From Geobacter sp. UBA1603 (lineage in GTDB: Bacteria; Desulfobacterota; Desulfuromonadia; Geobacterales; Pseudopelobacteraceae): DNA of 16,164 nucleotides. The DNA is taken from assembly GCA_002322035.1 (NCBI GenBank), contig DCNF01000026.1:13913-30076 (forward strand). The letters run 5' to 3'. Positions 1 to 6,799 of this stretch are shown piece after piece. How positions within the stretch are numbered: the first letter of the stretch is position 1; each line of letters opens with the position of its first letter. Both the position numbers and the translations under genes were made by a program. A model generated the notes under the pieces. That model saw only the letters and a list, made by a program, of their open reading frames with translations. It searched no databases and was not told the origin of the DNA.

Positions 1-1299
1 GCCAGCGACATCCATATCGAACCGAAAACCAAGTACACCCTTATCCGCTACCGGATCGACGGGATGCTGCACGCCAAGATCAAGATCCCATCTGATCTGC
101 ATCCGGCGGTTATTTCCCGGATCAAGATTCTGGCCAAGATGGATATTGCCGAGCGCCGGCGCCCGCAGGACGGCAGGATCACGGTCAAGGCCGGCACCCG
201 GGTGGTCGATATGCGTGTGTCATCGCTGCCGACCATCAACGGCGAGAAGATCGTCATGCGCATCCTTGACAAGAGCGCTTCAATCAAGCGTCTGGAAGAT
301 CTGGGGGTGCTGCAGGAGGACTTCGGCAAGATCGAGATCATCAGCCGCAAGCCCCAGGGGGTCGTGATCGCCACCGGCCCGACCGGCAGCGGCAAGACGA
401 CCATGCTCTATTCGCTTTTGTCGGCCATGATGAACCCGAGCAAGAACTTTGAGACGATCGAGGAGCCGGTCGAGTATTTTCTGGAGGAGGCCAATCAGGT
501 TTCAATCCACGAGAAGATCGGCCTCTCCTTTGCCCAGGTGCTGCGTGCCACCCTGCGCCAGGACCCTGACGTGATCCTGGTGGGGGAAATGCGCGATTTC
601 GAGACGGCTGACACCGCTTTCAAGGCAGCGCTGACCGGGCACATGGTTCTGACAACCCTGCATACCAACAGTGCCGTCTCATCGATCACCCGTCTGATCG
701 ACATGGGGATCAAACCCTATATCATTGCCTCGGCTCTGGAGGGGGTAATCGCCCAGCGGCTGGTGCGCAAAGTCTGCAGCGGCTGCGCCGCCCCGGCGCC
801 GCCTGATCCGCGACTGCTGGAACTTCTGCATCTGCCGGGCGATTTTTTCGGTGCGACGGTCATGGTTGGCCAAGGGTGCCCCCAATGCAATGCTACCGGC
901 TACCGCGGCCGGGTCGGGGTCTATGAGCTGTTTGTGATGAACGATGATTTCCGCCGGTTGATCGGCACTGATTACAAAGAGTCGGAACTGCTTAATCTGG
1001 TGCGTACCAACGGAATGCGGACGCTGCTTGAGGATGGTCTGGAGAAGGTCCGGCGCGGCTGGACAACTCTGGACGAAGTGATGCGGGTGGTCGGCCCGAC
1101 TGTCCGGATGGAACGGGTCTGCGAGGCCTGTCGCCGGACGATCGACTCAAAGTTCCTGTTTTGCCCCCATTGCGGTTCGTTTCGCCACAACTGTTGCCGC
1201 TCCTGCCGGATGCCGCTAGAGGAAGGGTGGGGTGTCTGCCCGTTCTGCGGGGTGGACCGGCGCGGATTGCCTGATTCCGAAGGGAGGATTACCGTATGA
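1..1299 (+). CDS. GspE/PilB-family secretion/pilus ATPase with C-terminal double zinc ribbon (5' partial)
   Basis: This is the 3' part of a type II secretion / type IV pilus assembly ATPase, a cytoplasmic hexameric motor. The frame is open from base 1, and the first residues read ASDIHIEP, the family signature just before the ATPase core, so the N-terminal domain lies outside the window. In the visible 432 residues: Walker A GPTGSGKTT at about 126-134, the acidic box EEPVEY at about 145, Walker B ILVGEMRD at about 192-199, and the His box TGHMVLTTLHT at about 212-222. A tetracysteine zinc site follows (C259/C262 and C293/C296). Unusually, the tail adds two more four-cysteine ribbons (C374/C377/C388/C391 and C399/C402/C413/C416) of double-zinc-ribbon type. 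The stop codon overlaps the start of the next gene (ATGA), so the two are probably translationally coupled. Whether it serves secretion, pili or another system cannot be told from this fragment. Confidence 0.9.
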   Translation, partial: ASDIHIEPKTKYTLIRYRIDGMLHAKIKIPSDLHPAVISRIKILAKMDIAERRRPQDGRITVKAGTRVVDMRVSSLPTINGEKIVMRILDKSASIKRLEDLGVLQEDFGKIEIISRKPQGVVIATGPTGSGKTTMLYSLLSAMMNPSKNFETIEEPVEYFLEEANQVSIHEKIGLSFAQVLRATLRQDPDVILVGEMRDFETADTAFKAALTGHMVLTTLHTNSAVSSITRLIDMGIKPYIIASALEGVIAQRLVRKVCSGCAAPAPPDPRLLELLHLPGDFFGATVMVGQGCPQCNATGYRGRVGVYELFVMNDDFRRLIGTDYKESELLNLVRTNGMRTLLEDGLEKVRRGWTTLDEVMRVVGPTVRMERVCEACRRTIDSKFLFCPHCGSFRHNCCRSCRMPLEEGWGVCPFCGVDRRGLPDSEGRITV

Positions 1300-1862
1300 G
1301 TTCCATACTGCTGGTTGATGATGAGGAGAATGTTTTATCGGCTCTGAAACGGGCCCTGTTTGACGAGCCCTATGAGATTGCCACCGCCGGTGGCGGGGAA
1401 CAGGCGCTGGAACTGCTCAAAAATCGCAGTTTCAAGGTTGTTGTTTCTGATGAACGGATGATCGGGATGCAGGGGTCGGAGCTTTTGTCCCAGGTCAGGC
1501 TGCTCTATCCGGAGACGATCCGGATCATGCTGACCGGCCATGCCACCCTAGATGCGGCCATGAAAGCGGTCAACGAGGGTGAGATCTACCGTTTTTTCTC
1601 AAAACCCTGGAATGACCATGACCTGACATTCGCTATCCGCTCCGCCATTGAAAAATATGATCTCGAGGCTGAAAAACGCCGCCTTCTGGCAACCATCAAA
1701 AGCCAGGCGGTCGAAATCAGGAAGCTGGAAAAGAGTTATCCGGGGATTACGGAGGTTGAGCGTGACCAGAAAGGGGCGGTGGTGCTCGATGAGCTGTCTG
1801 ACAACGAAATGAAGGCGCTCTTCCAGGAGTGCGAAGAGCGCTTCGGTGTGAAACTGCACTGA
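1296..1862 (+). CDS. Stand-alone response regulator receiver protein with coiled-coil tail
   Basis: This 188-residue protein has an N-terminal REC domain (about 3-120). The acidic pocket D8/D9, phosphoacceptor D52, T80 and K103 are all present, so it should accept phosphate from a histidine kinase. The YRFFSKPW segment around K103 resembles receivers of the RpfG/HD-GYP group, but no HD-GYP, GGDEF or DNA-binding output follows. Instead there is a charged, probably helical region (about 125-150) and a short acidic C-terminus. The ATG overlaps the upstream ATPase stop (ATGA) and has a GGGAGG SD about eight bases upstream. The inference is a phosphorylation-controlled partner acting by protein contact, perhaps on the adjacent ATPase. 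No kinase gene is in the window. Confidence 0.9.
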   Translation: MSSILLVDDEENVLSALKRALFDEPYEIATAGGGEQALELLKNRSFKVVVSDERMIGMQGSELLSQVRLLYPETIRIMLTGHATLDAAMKAVNEGEIYRFFSKPWNDHDLTFAIRSAIEKYDLEAEKRRLLATIKSQAVEIRKLEKSYPGITEVERDQKGAVVLDELSDNEMKALFQECEERFGVKLH

Positions 1863-1874
1863 CCTGCCGGGGGG

Positions 1875-3359
1875 CTATTTGCCCAAGGCGCTTTCGATCC
1901 GCTCGCAGAGGGTTTTCAGCACCTTGATCCGGGCATAGTTTTTGTCATTGGCCTCGACCAGGGTCCAGGGAGCGATCTCGGTGCTGGTGCGGTCAACCAT
2001 GTCGCAGACCGCTCGCTCGTATTCGGGCCATTTGTCACGGTTGCGCCAGTCCTCTTCAGTGATTTTGAACCGCTTGAAGCCGATCTTTTCCCGTTCCTTG
2101 AAGCGCCGCAGCTGTTCATCCTGGCTGATTGCCAGCCAGAACTTGACTACCACGGTCCGGTTGCGGACCATCTGCTCCTCAAAATCGTTGATCTCGCCGT
2201 AGGCCCTCATCCAGTCAGCCCGGGAACAAAAGCCCTCCACCCGCTCCACCAGTACCCGGCCGTACCAGGACCGGTCGAAAATGGCAAAGCGCCCCTTGCG
2301 GGGAATATTGCGCCAGAAACGCCAGAGATAGGGCTGGGCCCGCTCTTCCTCGGTCGGTGCGGCAACCGGAATGATCCGGTATTGCCGGGCATCGAGCGCC
2401 TGGGTGATTCTGCGGATGCTCCCCCCTTTGCCGGCGGCGTCGTTCCCTTCAAACACCACCACAACCGACAGCTTGCGGAACTGATCATGGCGGGTCAGCA
2501 GGTTCAGCCTCCCCTGAAGCTTTTCCAGCTGGTCCTCGTAGTCGCGTTTTTTGATCGTGCGTTTCAAGTCGAGGGTGTTCAGCAGCAAAAGGTTGTCGAT
2601 CGACGGGGTCATGGGGGGGATCGGTTCGTCATGCTCGGGGGGGGCAGGTGCGTCAAGGCGCTGGCGCAGGGCGCTGTGCAGGGCTTTGCCGATCGTCAGG
2701 TAGCGGTAGCGGGGATCGCTCCCCTCAACAATGATCCAGGGGGATTCTGCAGTGCTGGTGGAGCGCAGCATCCTTTCTGAAACCTTGCGGAACGTGTCGT
2801 ACATCTTGTAGTTCTGCCAGTCCTTGTCAGTTACCCGCCAGCGCGTAGAAGGGTCTTTCTCAAGGCCTTTCAGCTTTTTCTTCTGCTGGTCCTTGGAAAG
2901 ATGCAGCCAAAACTTGAGTACCAGGGCCCCCTCGTCGCAGAGCATCTTCTCGAAGCGGATGATCCGCTCCAGACGCTGGTCCAGTTCGGCGTTCTTGATC
3001 GTGCCATAGACATTTTCCACCAGAGGGGCCGAGTACCAGGTGCCGATGAAAATCCCGATCTTGCCCCGTGGCGGCAGTACGCGCCAGTAACGGTACATCT
3101 GGGGGCGCTCCAGCTCTTCGTCGGTCAGGTCGCGCAAGGCGTGGGTCTCGATGTGGCGGGGATCCATCCATTCGTTGAGGATGTTGACGGTTTCTCCCTT
3201 GCCGGCACAGTCGACGCCGGCCACCAGGATTACCACCGGGAATTTCTTTGTCTGCAGAAGGTCGAGTTGTGCGTCGAGCAGGTTCTCGCGCAACTCGGGC
3301 ACCTCTTTTTTCCAGATATCCTTGCTGATGCTGTGGCCGAGCTCTGCGGATTCAAACAT
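1875..3359 (-). CDS. pap: Polyphosphate:AMP phosphotransferase (two-domain PPK2 family)
   Basis: The 494-residue protein carries two tandem PPK2 domains, the layout of class II PPK2 enzymes that make ADP from AMP using polyphosphate. Domain 1 (about 15-235) has the P-loop GVDCAGKG at 48-55. Domain 2 (about 265-490) has GNDAAGKG at 305-312 and a lid-side motif FDRSWYG at 361-367. In domain 1 the corresponding motif is FIGTWYS (104-110), so the DRSWY aspartate and arginine are missing; the C-terminal domain is probably the main catalytic one, as known for this subfamily. The ATG at 3359 has a GGGAGGT SD five bases upstream. The gene converges on the receiver gene with a 12-bp gap and no visible terminator, and is divergent from the lipoprotein gene at 3531. 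A role in energy or stress metabolism of polyphosphate is inferred. Confidence 0.92.
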   Translation of the reverse strand: MFESAELGHSISKDIWKKEVPELRENLLDAQLDLLQTKKFPVVILVAGVDCAGKGETVNILNEWMDPRHIETHALRDLTDEELERPQMYRYWRVLPPRGKIGIFIGTWYSAPLVENVYGTIKNAELDQRLERIIRFEKMLCDEGALVLKFWLHLSKDQQKKKLKGLEKDPSTRWRVTDKDWQNYKMYDTFRKVSERMLRSTSTAESPWIIVEGSDPRYRYLTIGKALHSALRQRLDAPAPPEHDEPIPPMTPSIDNLLLLNTLDLKRTIKKRDYEDQLEKLQGRLNLLTRHDQFRKLSVVVVFEGNDAAGKGGSIRRITQALDARQYRIIPVAAPTEEERAQPYLWRFWRNIPRKGRFAIFDRSWYGRVLVERVEGFCSRADWMRAYGEINDFEEQMVRNRTVVVKFWLAISQDEQLRRFKEREKIGFKRFKITEEDWRNRDKWPEYERAVCDMVDRTSTEIAPWTLVEANDKNYARIKVLKTLCERIESALGK

Positions 3360-3469
3360 GATCTACCTCCCGTGCCGGGTCCCGATTCCGGAACTGCAAT
3401 CTGTCCGGTATCTTGCTTATACCACAGATGCGTCTCAACGCCAGCGTTGATCGCGATTTGTTTTTTAGC

Positions 3470-3485
3470 TTGGAATTAATTTTGC
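3470..3485 (+). promoter_or_regulatory. Candidate sigma-54 (-24/-12) promoter for the NrfJ-like lipoprotein gene
   Basis: The segment reads TTGGAATTAATTTTGC. The invariant GG (3472-3473) and GC (3484-3485) doublets are separated by exactly ten bases, and the -12 half is TTTGC, matching the core of the RpoN consensus. The -24 half lacks the usual CAC after TGG. No enhancer-binding site was identified. Confidence 0.4.
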
Positions 3486-3499
3486 CGGTATGATATAAA
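3470..3499 (+). promoter_or_regulatory. Candidate sigma-70 promoter overlapping the sigma-54-like site
   Basis: A -35-like TTGGAA (3470-3475) and a -10-like TATAAA (3494-3499) are separated by 18 bases, about 30 bases before the GTG start at 3531. The same bases form the sigma-54-like element, so only one reading may be real. Confidence 0.4.
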
Positions 3500-3518
3500 A
3501 GATCGATACCAAAAAAAC

Positions 3519-3524
3519 AGGAGG
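3519..3524 (+). promoter_or_regulatory. Ribosome binding site that fixes the GTG start at 3531
   Basis: A perfect AGGAGG lies six bases before GTG at 3531. An in-frame TTG at 3525 abuts this SD directly and is too close to be used. Confidence 0.85.
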
Positions 3525-3530
3525 TTGCAG

Positions 3531-3965
3531 GTGAAAAAAACAGCACTGGTTATTTTTTCCATCGCGGCACTCGCAGTGGCAGGGTGCAAAGACAAACCCA
3601 AGACAGAGGCTCCGCAGCAGCCGGCAGCAGGAGCACCGGCTCAGCCGGGCCAGATGCCGCCGGCAGGTGCAGCACCGGCACCGGGCGGTGATCCGCACGC
3701 CGGAATGAAGGCCCAGGAAATTCCTGCCGGGGTCGGCAAAAAAGGCAAGATCACCCAGACCATGAATGCCGGCGGATACACTTATGTGGAAGCCGCTGAC
3801 GAAAAAGGGCAGAAAGTGTGGCTGGCTCTTCCGGAGATCAAGGTCAAAGTCGGAGACAATATCGAGTTCCCGGAAACTCCTCCGATGCAGAACTTCCAGA
3901 GCAAGACCCTCAACAAGACGTTCGACAAGATCATGTTCGTTCCGGGAATCCGGATCGTCAAGTAG
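3531..3965 (+). CDS. NrfJ-like periplasmic/outer-membrane lipoprotein
   Basis: The 144-residue precursor begins with a lipoprotein signal peptide (KK, a hydrophobic stretch, then lipobox VAGC with the lipidated cysteine at residue 19). A flexible Pro/Ala/Gln-rich linker (about 25-55) precedes a compact C-terminal domain (about 68-144) with the GKITQTMNAGGYTYVE pattern, then VWLALPE, VKVGD and a KTLNKTFD segment. This resembles the small NrfJ-type domain found near respiratory c-type cytochrome genes in anaerobes. Its molecular role is poorly defined, and no haem-binding CXXCH is present here. The GTG at 3531 is preferred because of the well-placed AGGAGG. The gene is monocistronic: its own promoter region lies upstream and a strong terminator follows the stop by about 30 bases. 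Confidence 0.8.
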   Translation: MKKTALVIFSIAALAVAGCKDKPKTEAPQQPAAGAPAQPGQMPPAGAAPAPGGDPHAGMKAQEIPAGVGKKGKITQTMNAGGYTYVEAADEKGQKVWLALPEIKVKVGDNIEFPETPPMQNFQSKTLNKTFDKIMFVPGIRIVK

Positions 3966-3993
3966 TCGACGTCAGTACGACCAGCAGGACCGG

Positions 3994-4025
3994 CGGGGCC
4001 ATGAATTCATGGCCCCGTTTTTTTT
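3994..4025 (+). terminator. Rho-independent terminator of the NrfJ-like gene
   Basis: A perfect 24-base palindrome (3994-4017, outer arms CGGGGCC and GGCCCCG, centre GAATTC) is followed by eight T residues (4018-4025). On the plus strand this is a textbook intrinsic terminator. On the minus strand the T-run becomes an A-run upstream of the hairpin, so it should not terminate well in that direction. The last codons and TGA stop (4007-4009) of the convergent radical SAM gene are written inside the element. Confidence 0.9.
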
Positions 4026-5554
4026 AAGCCGAGCGCCTGGCGGGATGGCCCATGATGTGGCACCAGCTCAAGAACGCGGTGGTAGCAGAGCCTGGATTCG
4101 CGATGGTTGCCGGTCCGCCGGAGCAGTTCACCCCGCAGATACCATCCCCAGGGAGAATGGGGCATCTTTTCGCAAACCTCCTGATACTCGGCGGCAGCCT
4201 TGCTGTTCCGTCCATCCTCTTCGTAGCGGGTCCCGGCCATGATGCTGGTGGTGTGGCAGAAGCCCAGGAGCCGTTTCTGGGCCTCAAAGTCAGGAATGTT
4301 ATGCGGCAGGGCCGAAAAGGTTTTCAGCAGCCGTGTAGCCCCTTGTCGCCCCGGTTGTGCGTAGAGCGCCTGCTCCCCCGACCGGAGGAAGAGGTCTGCG
4401 GGAGCGTCCCCTGTGGCAACCGCCTGGTGGAAAATTTCGGTGCCGGGATAGTAGGCCAGGGGAGAAACGTAGCCGTCATCCGGACTGATACGCCGGATCA
4501 GGCTGCGGGTCAGTTCATGGTCGCGGGCGGATTCGCCCGGCAGGTCGGAGATCAGGTAGATCGACAGATGTATACCGACCGCGCGGATCATGGCAGCGAC
4601 CGATTCGACCTGCTGCGGGGTGATCGATTTGCCGAGTTTCTCAAGGACGGCCGGTGAACCAGATTCAACGCCAAGCTGGATACACTCGCATCCGGCGTGT
4701 TTCATCGCGGTCAGCAGCTCCATATCAAGGGACCTGACGCTGGATTGACAGTTCCAGAGCAGCCCGGCCCCGGAGTCGGCCAGCATTCGGCAGAAGTCGA
4801 GTGCCCGGCGGCGGTTGGCAGTGAACGTGTCATCCCGCATCGAAAAGTAGATCAGTCCAAAGTGATCGCGGATGAAGAGCATCTCGTCCAGAATGGCGGC
4901 CGGGGAGCGAAAGCGGACCGTGCGGCCCCAGAAAGCGGGCGAACTACAGAAGTGGCAGTCCCAGGGGCAGCCCCGGGCGGTCAGGATGAATTCAGCCTGC
5001 AGCTCACGATCAATGCCATAACTTGCCGTGTCGAGGTACCGGGCGGGTACTGACAGGCTGTCGAGGTTATTGCGGGGTGTGCGGGATGGCGTCTTGACCG
5101 GCCCCTGGTCGCCGTGTACGGCAATGCCTGCAACATGGCGGTAGTCGAGCCCTTGTGAGACGAGGTCAGCCAGTTCGAGCAGCGTTTCCTCTCCCTCTCC
5201 CAGTACGACAGCATCCACAGCGTTATCCAGCAGTATGTCGGCATAGCAGAAGCTGGCGTGGCCGCCACCCATGACAATCATGCATTCCGGGGCAAGCCGG
5301 CGTATGGTGCGGGCCAGTTTCAGCGACTGGTGCCGGTTGTGGGTCCATTGGGATATGCCGGCCATCCGGGGCGGGTTGGCGCGCAGAAACTGCTCAATGG
5401 CGTCCGGTTTCCAGGCCGAAACATTGGCCAGCCGGGAGTCATGCCCGGCTTCACGGAGAACGGCGTGCAGATAGCACAGCCCGCTGGGAAGCAGGTTGAG
5501 GTAGGGGTCGGAGCGGTCGGGGGCCCCCGATATGTAGGCAAGCAGAATGCTCAT
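4007..5554 (-). CDS. Radical SAM protein with N-terminal B12-binding-type domain and TPR-like tail
   Basis: The 515-residue protein has the B12-binding/radical SAM layout. Residues about 1-140 form a Rossmann-like domain of the cobalamin-binding type (SGLCYLHAVLREAGH; MGGGHA at 95-100; LGEGEETLLEL at 118-128) without a clear DxHxxG motif. The radical SAM core follows, with the [4Fe-4S] cysteines C196, C200 and C203 in the pattern CPWDCHFC, and GVESGS at 295-300. The C-terminus (about 445-510) looks like one or two TPR helical hairpins. The substrate is not recognisable; relatives include methyltransferases and ring-forming enzymes. No SD precedes the ATG, which sits directly after the terminator of the upstream gene; no in-frame alternative keeps the conserved N-terminus. 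The stop codon lies inside the convergent terminator palindrome. Confidence 0.85.
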   Translation of the reverse strand: MSILLAYISGAPDRSDPYLNLLPSGLCYLHAVLREAGHDSRLANVSAWKPDAIEQFLRANPPRMAGISQWTHNRHQSLKLARTIRRLAPECMIVMGGGHASFCYADILLDNAVDAVVLGEGEETLLELADLVSQGLDYRHVAGIAVHGDQGPVKTPSRTPRNNLDSLSVPARYLDTASYGIDRELQAEFILTARGCPWDCHFCSSPAFWGRTVRFRSPAAILDEMLFIRDHFGLIYFSMRDDTFTANRRRALDFCRMLADSGAGLLWNCQSSVRSLDMELLTAMKHAGCECIQLGVESGSPAVLEKLGKSITPQQVESVAAMIRAVGIHLSIYLISDLPGESARDHELTRSLIRRISPDDGYVSPLAYYPGTEIFHQAVATGDAPADLFLRSGEQALYAQPGRQGATRLLKTFSALPHNIPDFEAQKRLLGFCHTTSIMAGTRYEEDGRNSKAAAEYQEVCEKMPHSPWGWYLRGELLRRTGNHRESRLCYHRVLELVPHHGPSRQALGLKKTGP

Positions 5555-5562
5555 GGGCCGGG

Positions 5563-5592
5563 CAAAAAAAATCCGGGCACAAGGCCCGGATT
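5563..5592 (-). terminator. Rho-independent terminator downstream of the NlpC/P60 gene
   Basis: Read on the minus strand, AATCCGGGC (5592-5584) pairs perfectly with GCCCGGATT (5578-5570) across a five-base loop, followed by a T-run reaching 5564. It lies 23 bases after the NlpC/P60 stop and ends nine bases before the radical SAM ATG. A further copy of GCCCGG occurs at 5563-5558. Confidence 0.85.
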
Positions 5593-5615
5593 GTGGAATC
5601 GCTGGATGAAGGAAA

Positions 5616-6644
5616 TCAGTTGTTGAGCGAGATACCCATGAAGTCGTTGGTCAGGGCCTCTGACTCCTGCTCCTCCTCTACGCCAAGCAGCAGCTCGTTG
5701 AAGTTGATCGCCTCGGGAACCGCTTTGCCAACCCGCCGGGCGCCCAGGTAGCGGGACAGGTAATAGGGGGTGTCCATGGATGAAATGACGACCCGCCGGT
5801 CCCGTGACGAGGCGTGGATCATTTTTCGGTCACCCAGATAGATACCGACGTGCGAGGGGAAGCGGGCGTAGGTCTGGAAGAAGACCAGGTCGCCCTTCCG
5901 CAGGTCGCCGCGCATGACTTCATTGCCGACATGGAACTGCTCGCGAGCGGTACGGGGAAGGGAAACTTTCTGCTCGCGGAAAACTTGCTGCACGAAGCTG
6001 GAGCAGTCAAGCGCGTTGCGGCTGTTACCGCCGAAGCGGTAGCGGGCCCCTAGGAAACTGTAGGCCGACGTTTTCAGTTTGCTGACGTTGTTGCTGTTCT
6101 CTTCCAGATTTTTTGCCAAGTCCACCGGGCGTTCCGAGTCGATATCAGTCAGCTCGGCCAAGGTGCTGCTGAATTCCTGCTCATTGAGCAGTTCCTTGTT
6201 GACCAGCTCGAGCCGGTTGGCTGCCGTTGCCATGCGGGTTGCCGGGACATCGATCCGGGTATCATTCAGTGCCAGAATCTGACCAGGCTTGATCCGGTTG
6301 CCTTTCAGTCCGTTCAGCCGGCGCAGTTCCGACATTTTTACGCCGGTTTTTCTGGCAACGGCCGGAAGGGTATCACCCTTCGAAACTTTGTAGCTTGATG
6401 GTTTTTCAACGGTAGTTTTTTTCACATCAGCATGGGACGGGATGATGATTCTGGCACCGCGGTCCACATGGGTTCCGCTCAGGTTGTTGACCGACTTCAG
6501 TTCGTCAACGGTGACATGGTATTTGCGAGCGATGGAATGAAGCGACTCGCTCTTGCGGACAACATGGGTCTTGGAAGCCAGAACGAGCTGGGGAGAGGCA
6601 ACAAGCATGATACAAAGCGCGATGATGGTGCGGATATGTGTCAT
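5616..6644 (-). CDS. Secreted LysM-LysM-NlpC/P60 peptidoglycan endopeptidase
   Basis: The 342-residue precursor starts with a signal peptide (about 1-24, hydrophobic with a VLAS-K cleavage region). Two LysM peptidoglycan-binding modules follow (about 26-70 and 84-126), then a linker, then an NlpC/P60 cysteine peptidase domain (about 190-310). The catalytic residues are visible: C214 in LDCSSF, H265 in SHVGIYLG and H277 in MIHASS. Such enzymes cut the D-Glu-diaminopimelate type bond in stem peptides in the periplasm and act in wall remodelling. The tail (about 320-335) is unusually acidic (GVEEEQESE). An AAAGGAGGG SD lies three bases upstream of the ATG, a candidate sigma-70 promoter lies just before it, and a strong terminator follows, so it can be expressed alone. 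Its neighbour upstream on the same strand is the CdaA-YbbR fusion, also linked to wall homeostasis. Confidence 0.9.
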   Translation of the reverse strand: MTHIRTIIALCIMLVASPQLVLASKTHVVRKSESLHSIARKYHVTVDELKSVNNLSGTHVDRGARIIIPSHADVKKTTVEKPSSYKVSKGDTLPAVARKTGVKMSELRRLNGLKGNRIKPGQILALNDTRIDVPATRMATAANRLELVNKELLNEQEFSSTLAELTDIDSERPVDLAKNLEENSNNVSKLKTSAYSFLGARYRFGGNSRNALDCSSFVQQVFREQKVSLPRTAREQFHVGNEVMRGDLRKGDLVFFQTYARFPSHVGIYLGDRKMIHASSRDRRVVISSMDTPYYLSRYLGARRVGKAVPEAINFNELLLGVEEEQESEALTNDFMGISLNN

Positions 6645-6690
6645 CTTCCCTCCTTTGTTTGTTCTAAATTGTTTGCTGCCGGGAAACGTT

Positions 6691-6717
6691 TTTATAACAG
6701 ATGGCCTGAAATGTCAA
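6691..6717 (-). promoter_or_regulatory. Candidate sigma-70 promoter of the NlpC/P60 gene
   Basis: On the minus strand, a perfect -35 TTGACA (6717-6712) and a -10 TATAAA (6696-6691) are separated by 15 bases, slightly short. The ATG at 6644 lies about 45 bases downstream. The rest of the 155-bp gap 6645-6799 holds no gene, and no clear terminator for cdaA was seen in it. Confidence 0.5.
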
Positions 6718-6799
6718 CCAAAAAGTCCCTGCTGCGCACTCGTGCTGCAAGCAATAAGCAGGCCACTATTGTATAAATTGTGGTGTAATGGTGTGGGCG

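Noticed and set aside
2901..3479. Plus-strand frame of 192 codons opposite the phosphotransferase gene
   Set aside because: It is antisense to the clear two-domain PPK2 gene, with no SD, no signal peptide and no motif.
3525..3530. TTG start for the NrfJ-like lipoprotein
   Set aside because: It touches the AGGAGG SD directly; GTG at 3531 has the proper six-base spacing.
4052..4657. Plus-strand frame of 201 codons opposite the radical SAM gene
   Set aside because: It is antisense to a gene with intact CxxxCxxC and B12-type domains, with no recognisable motif.
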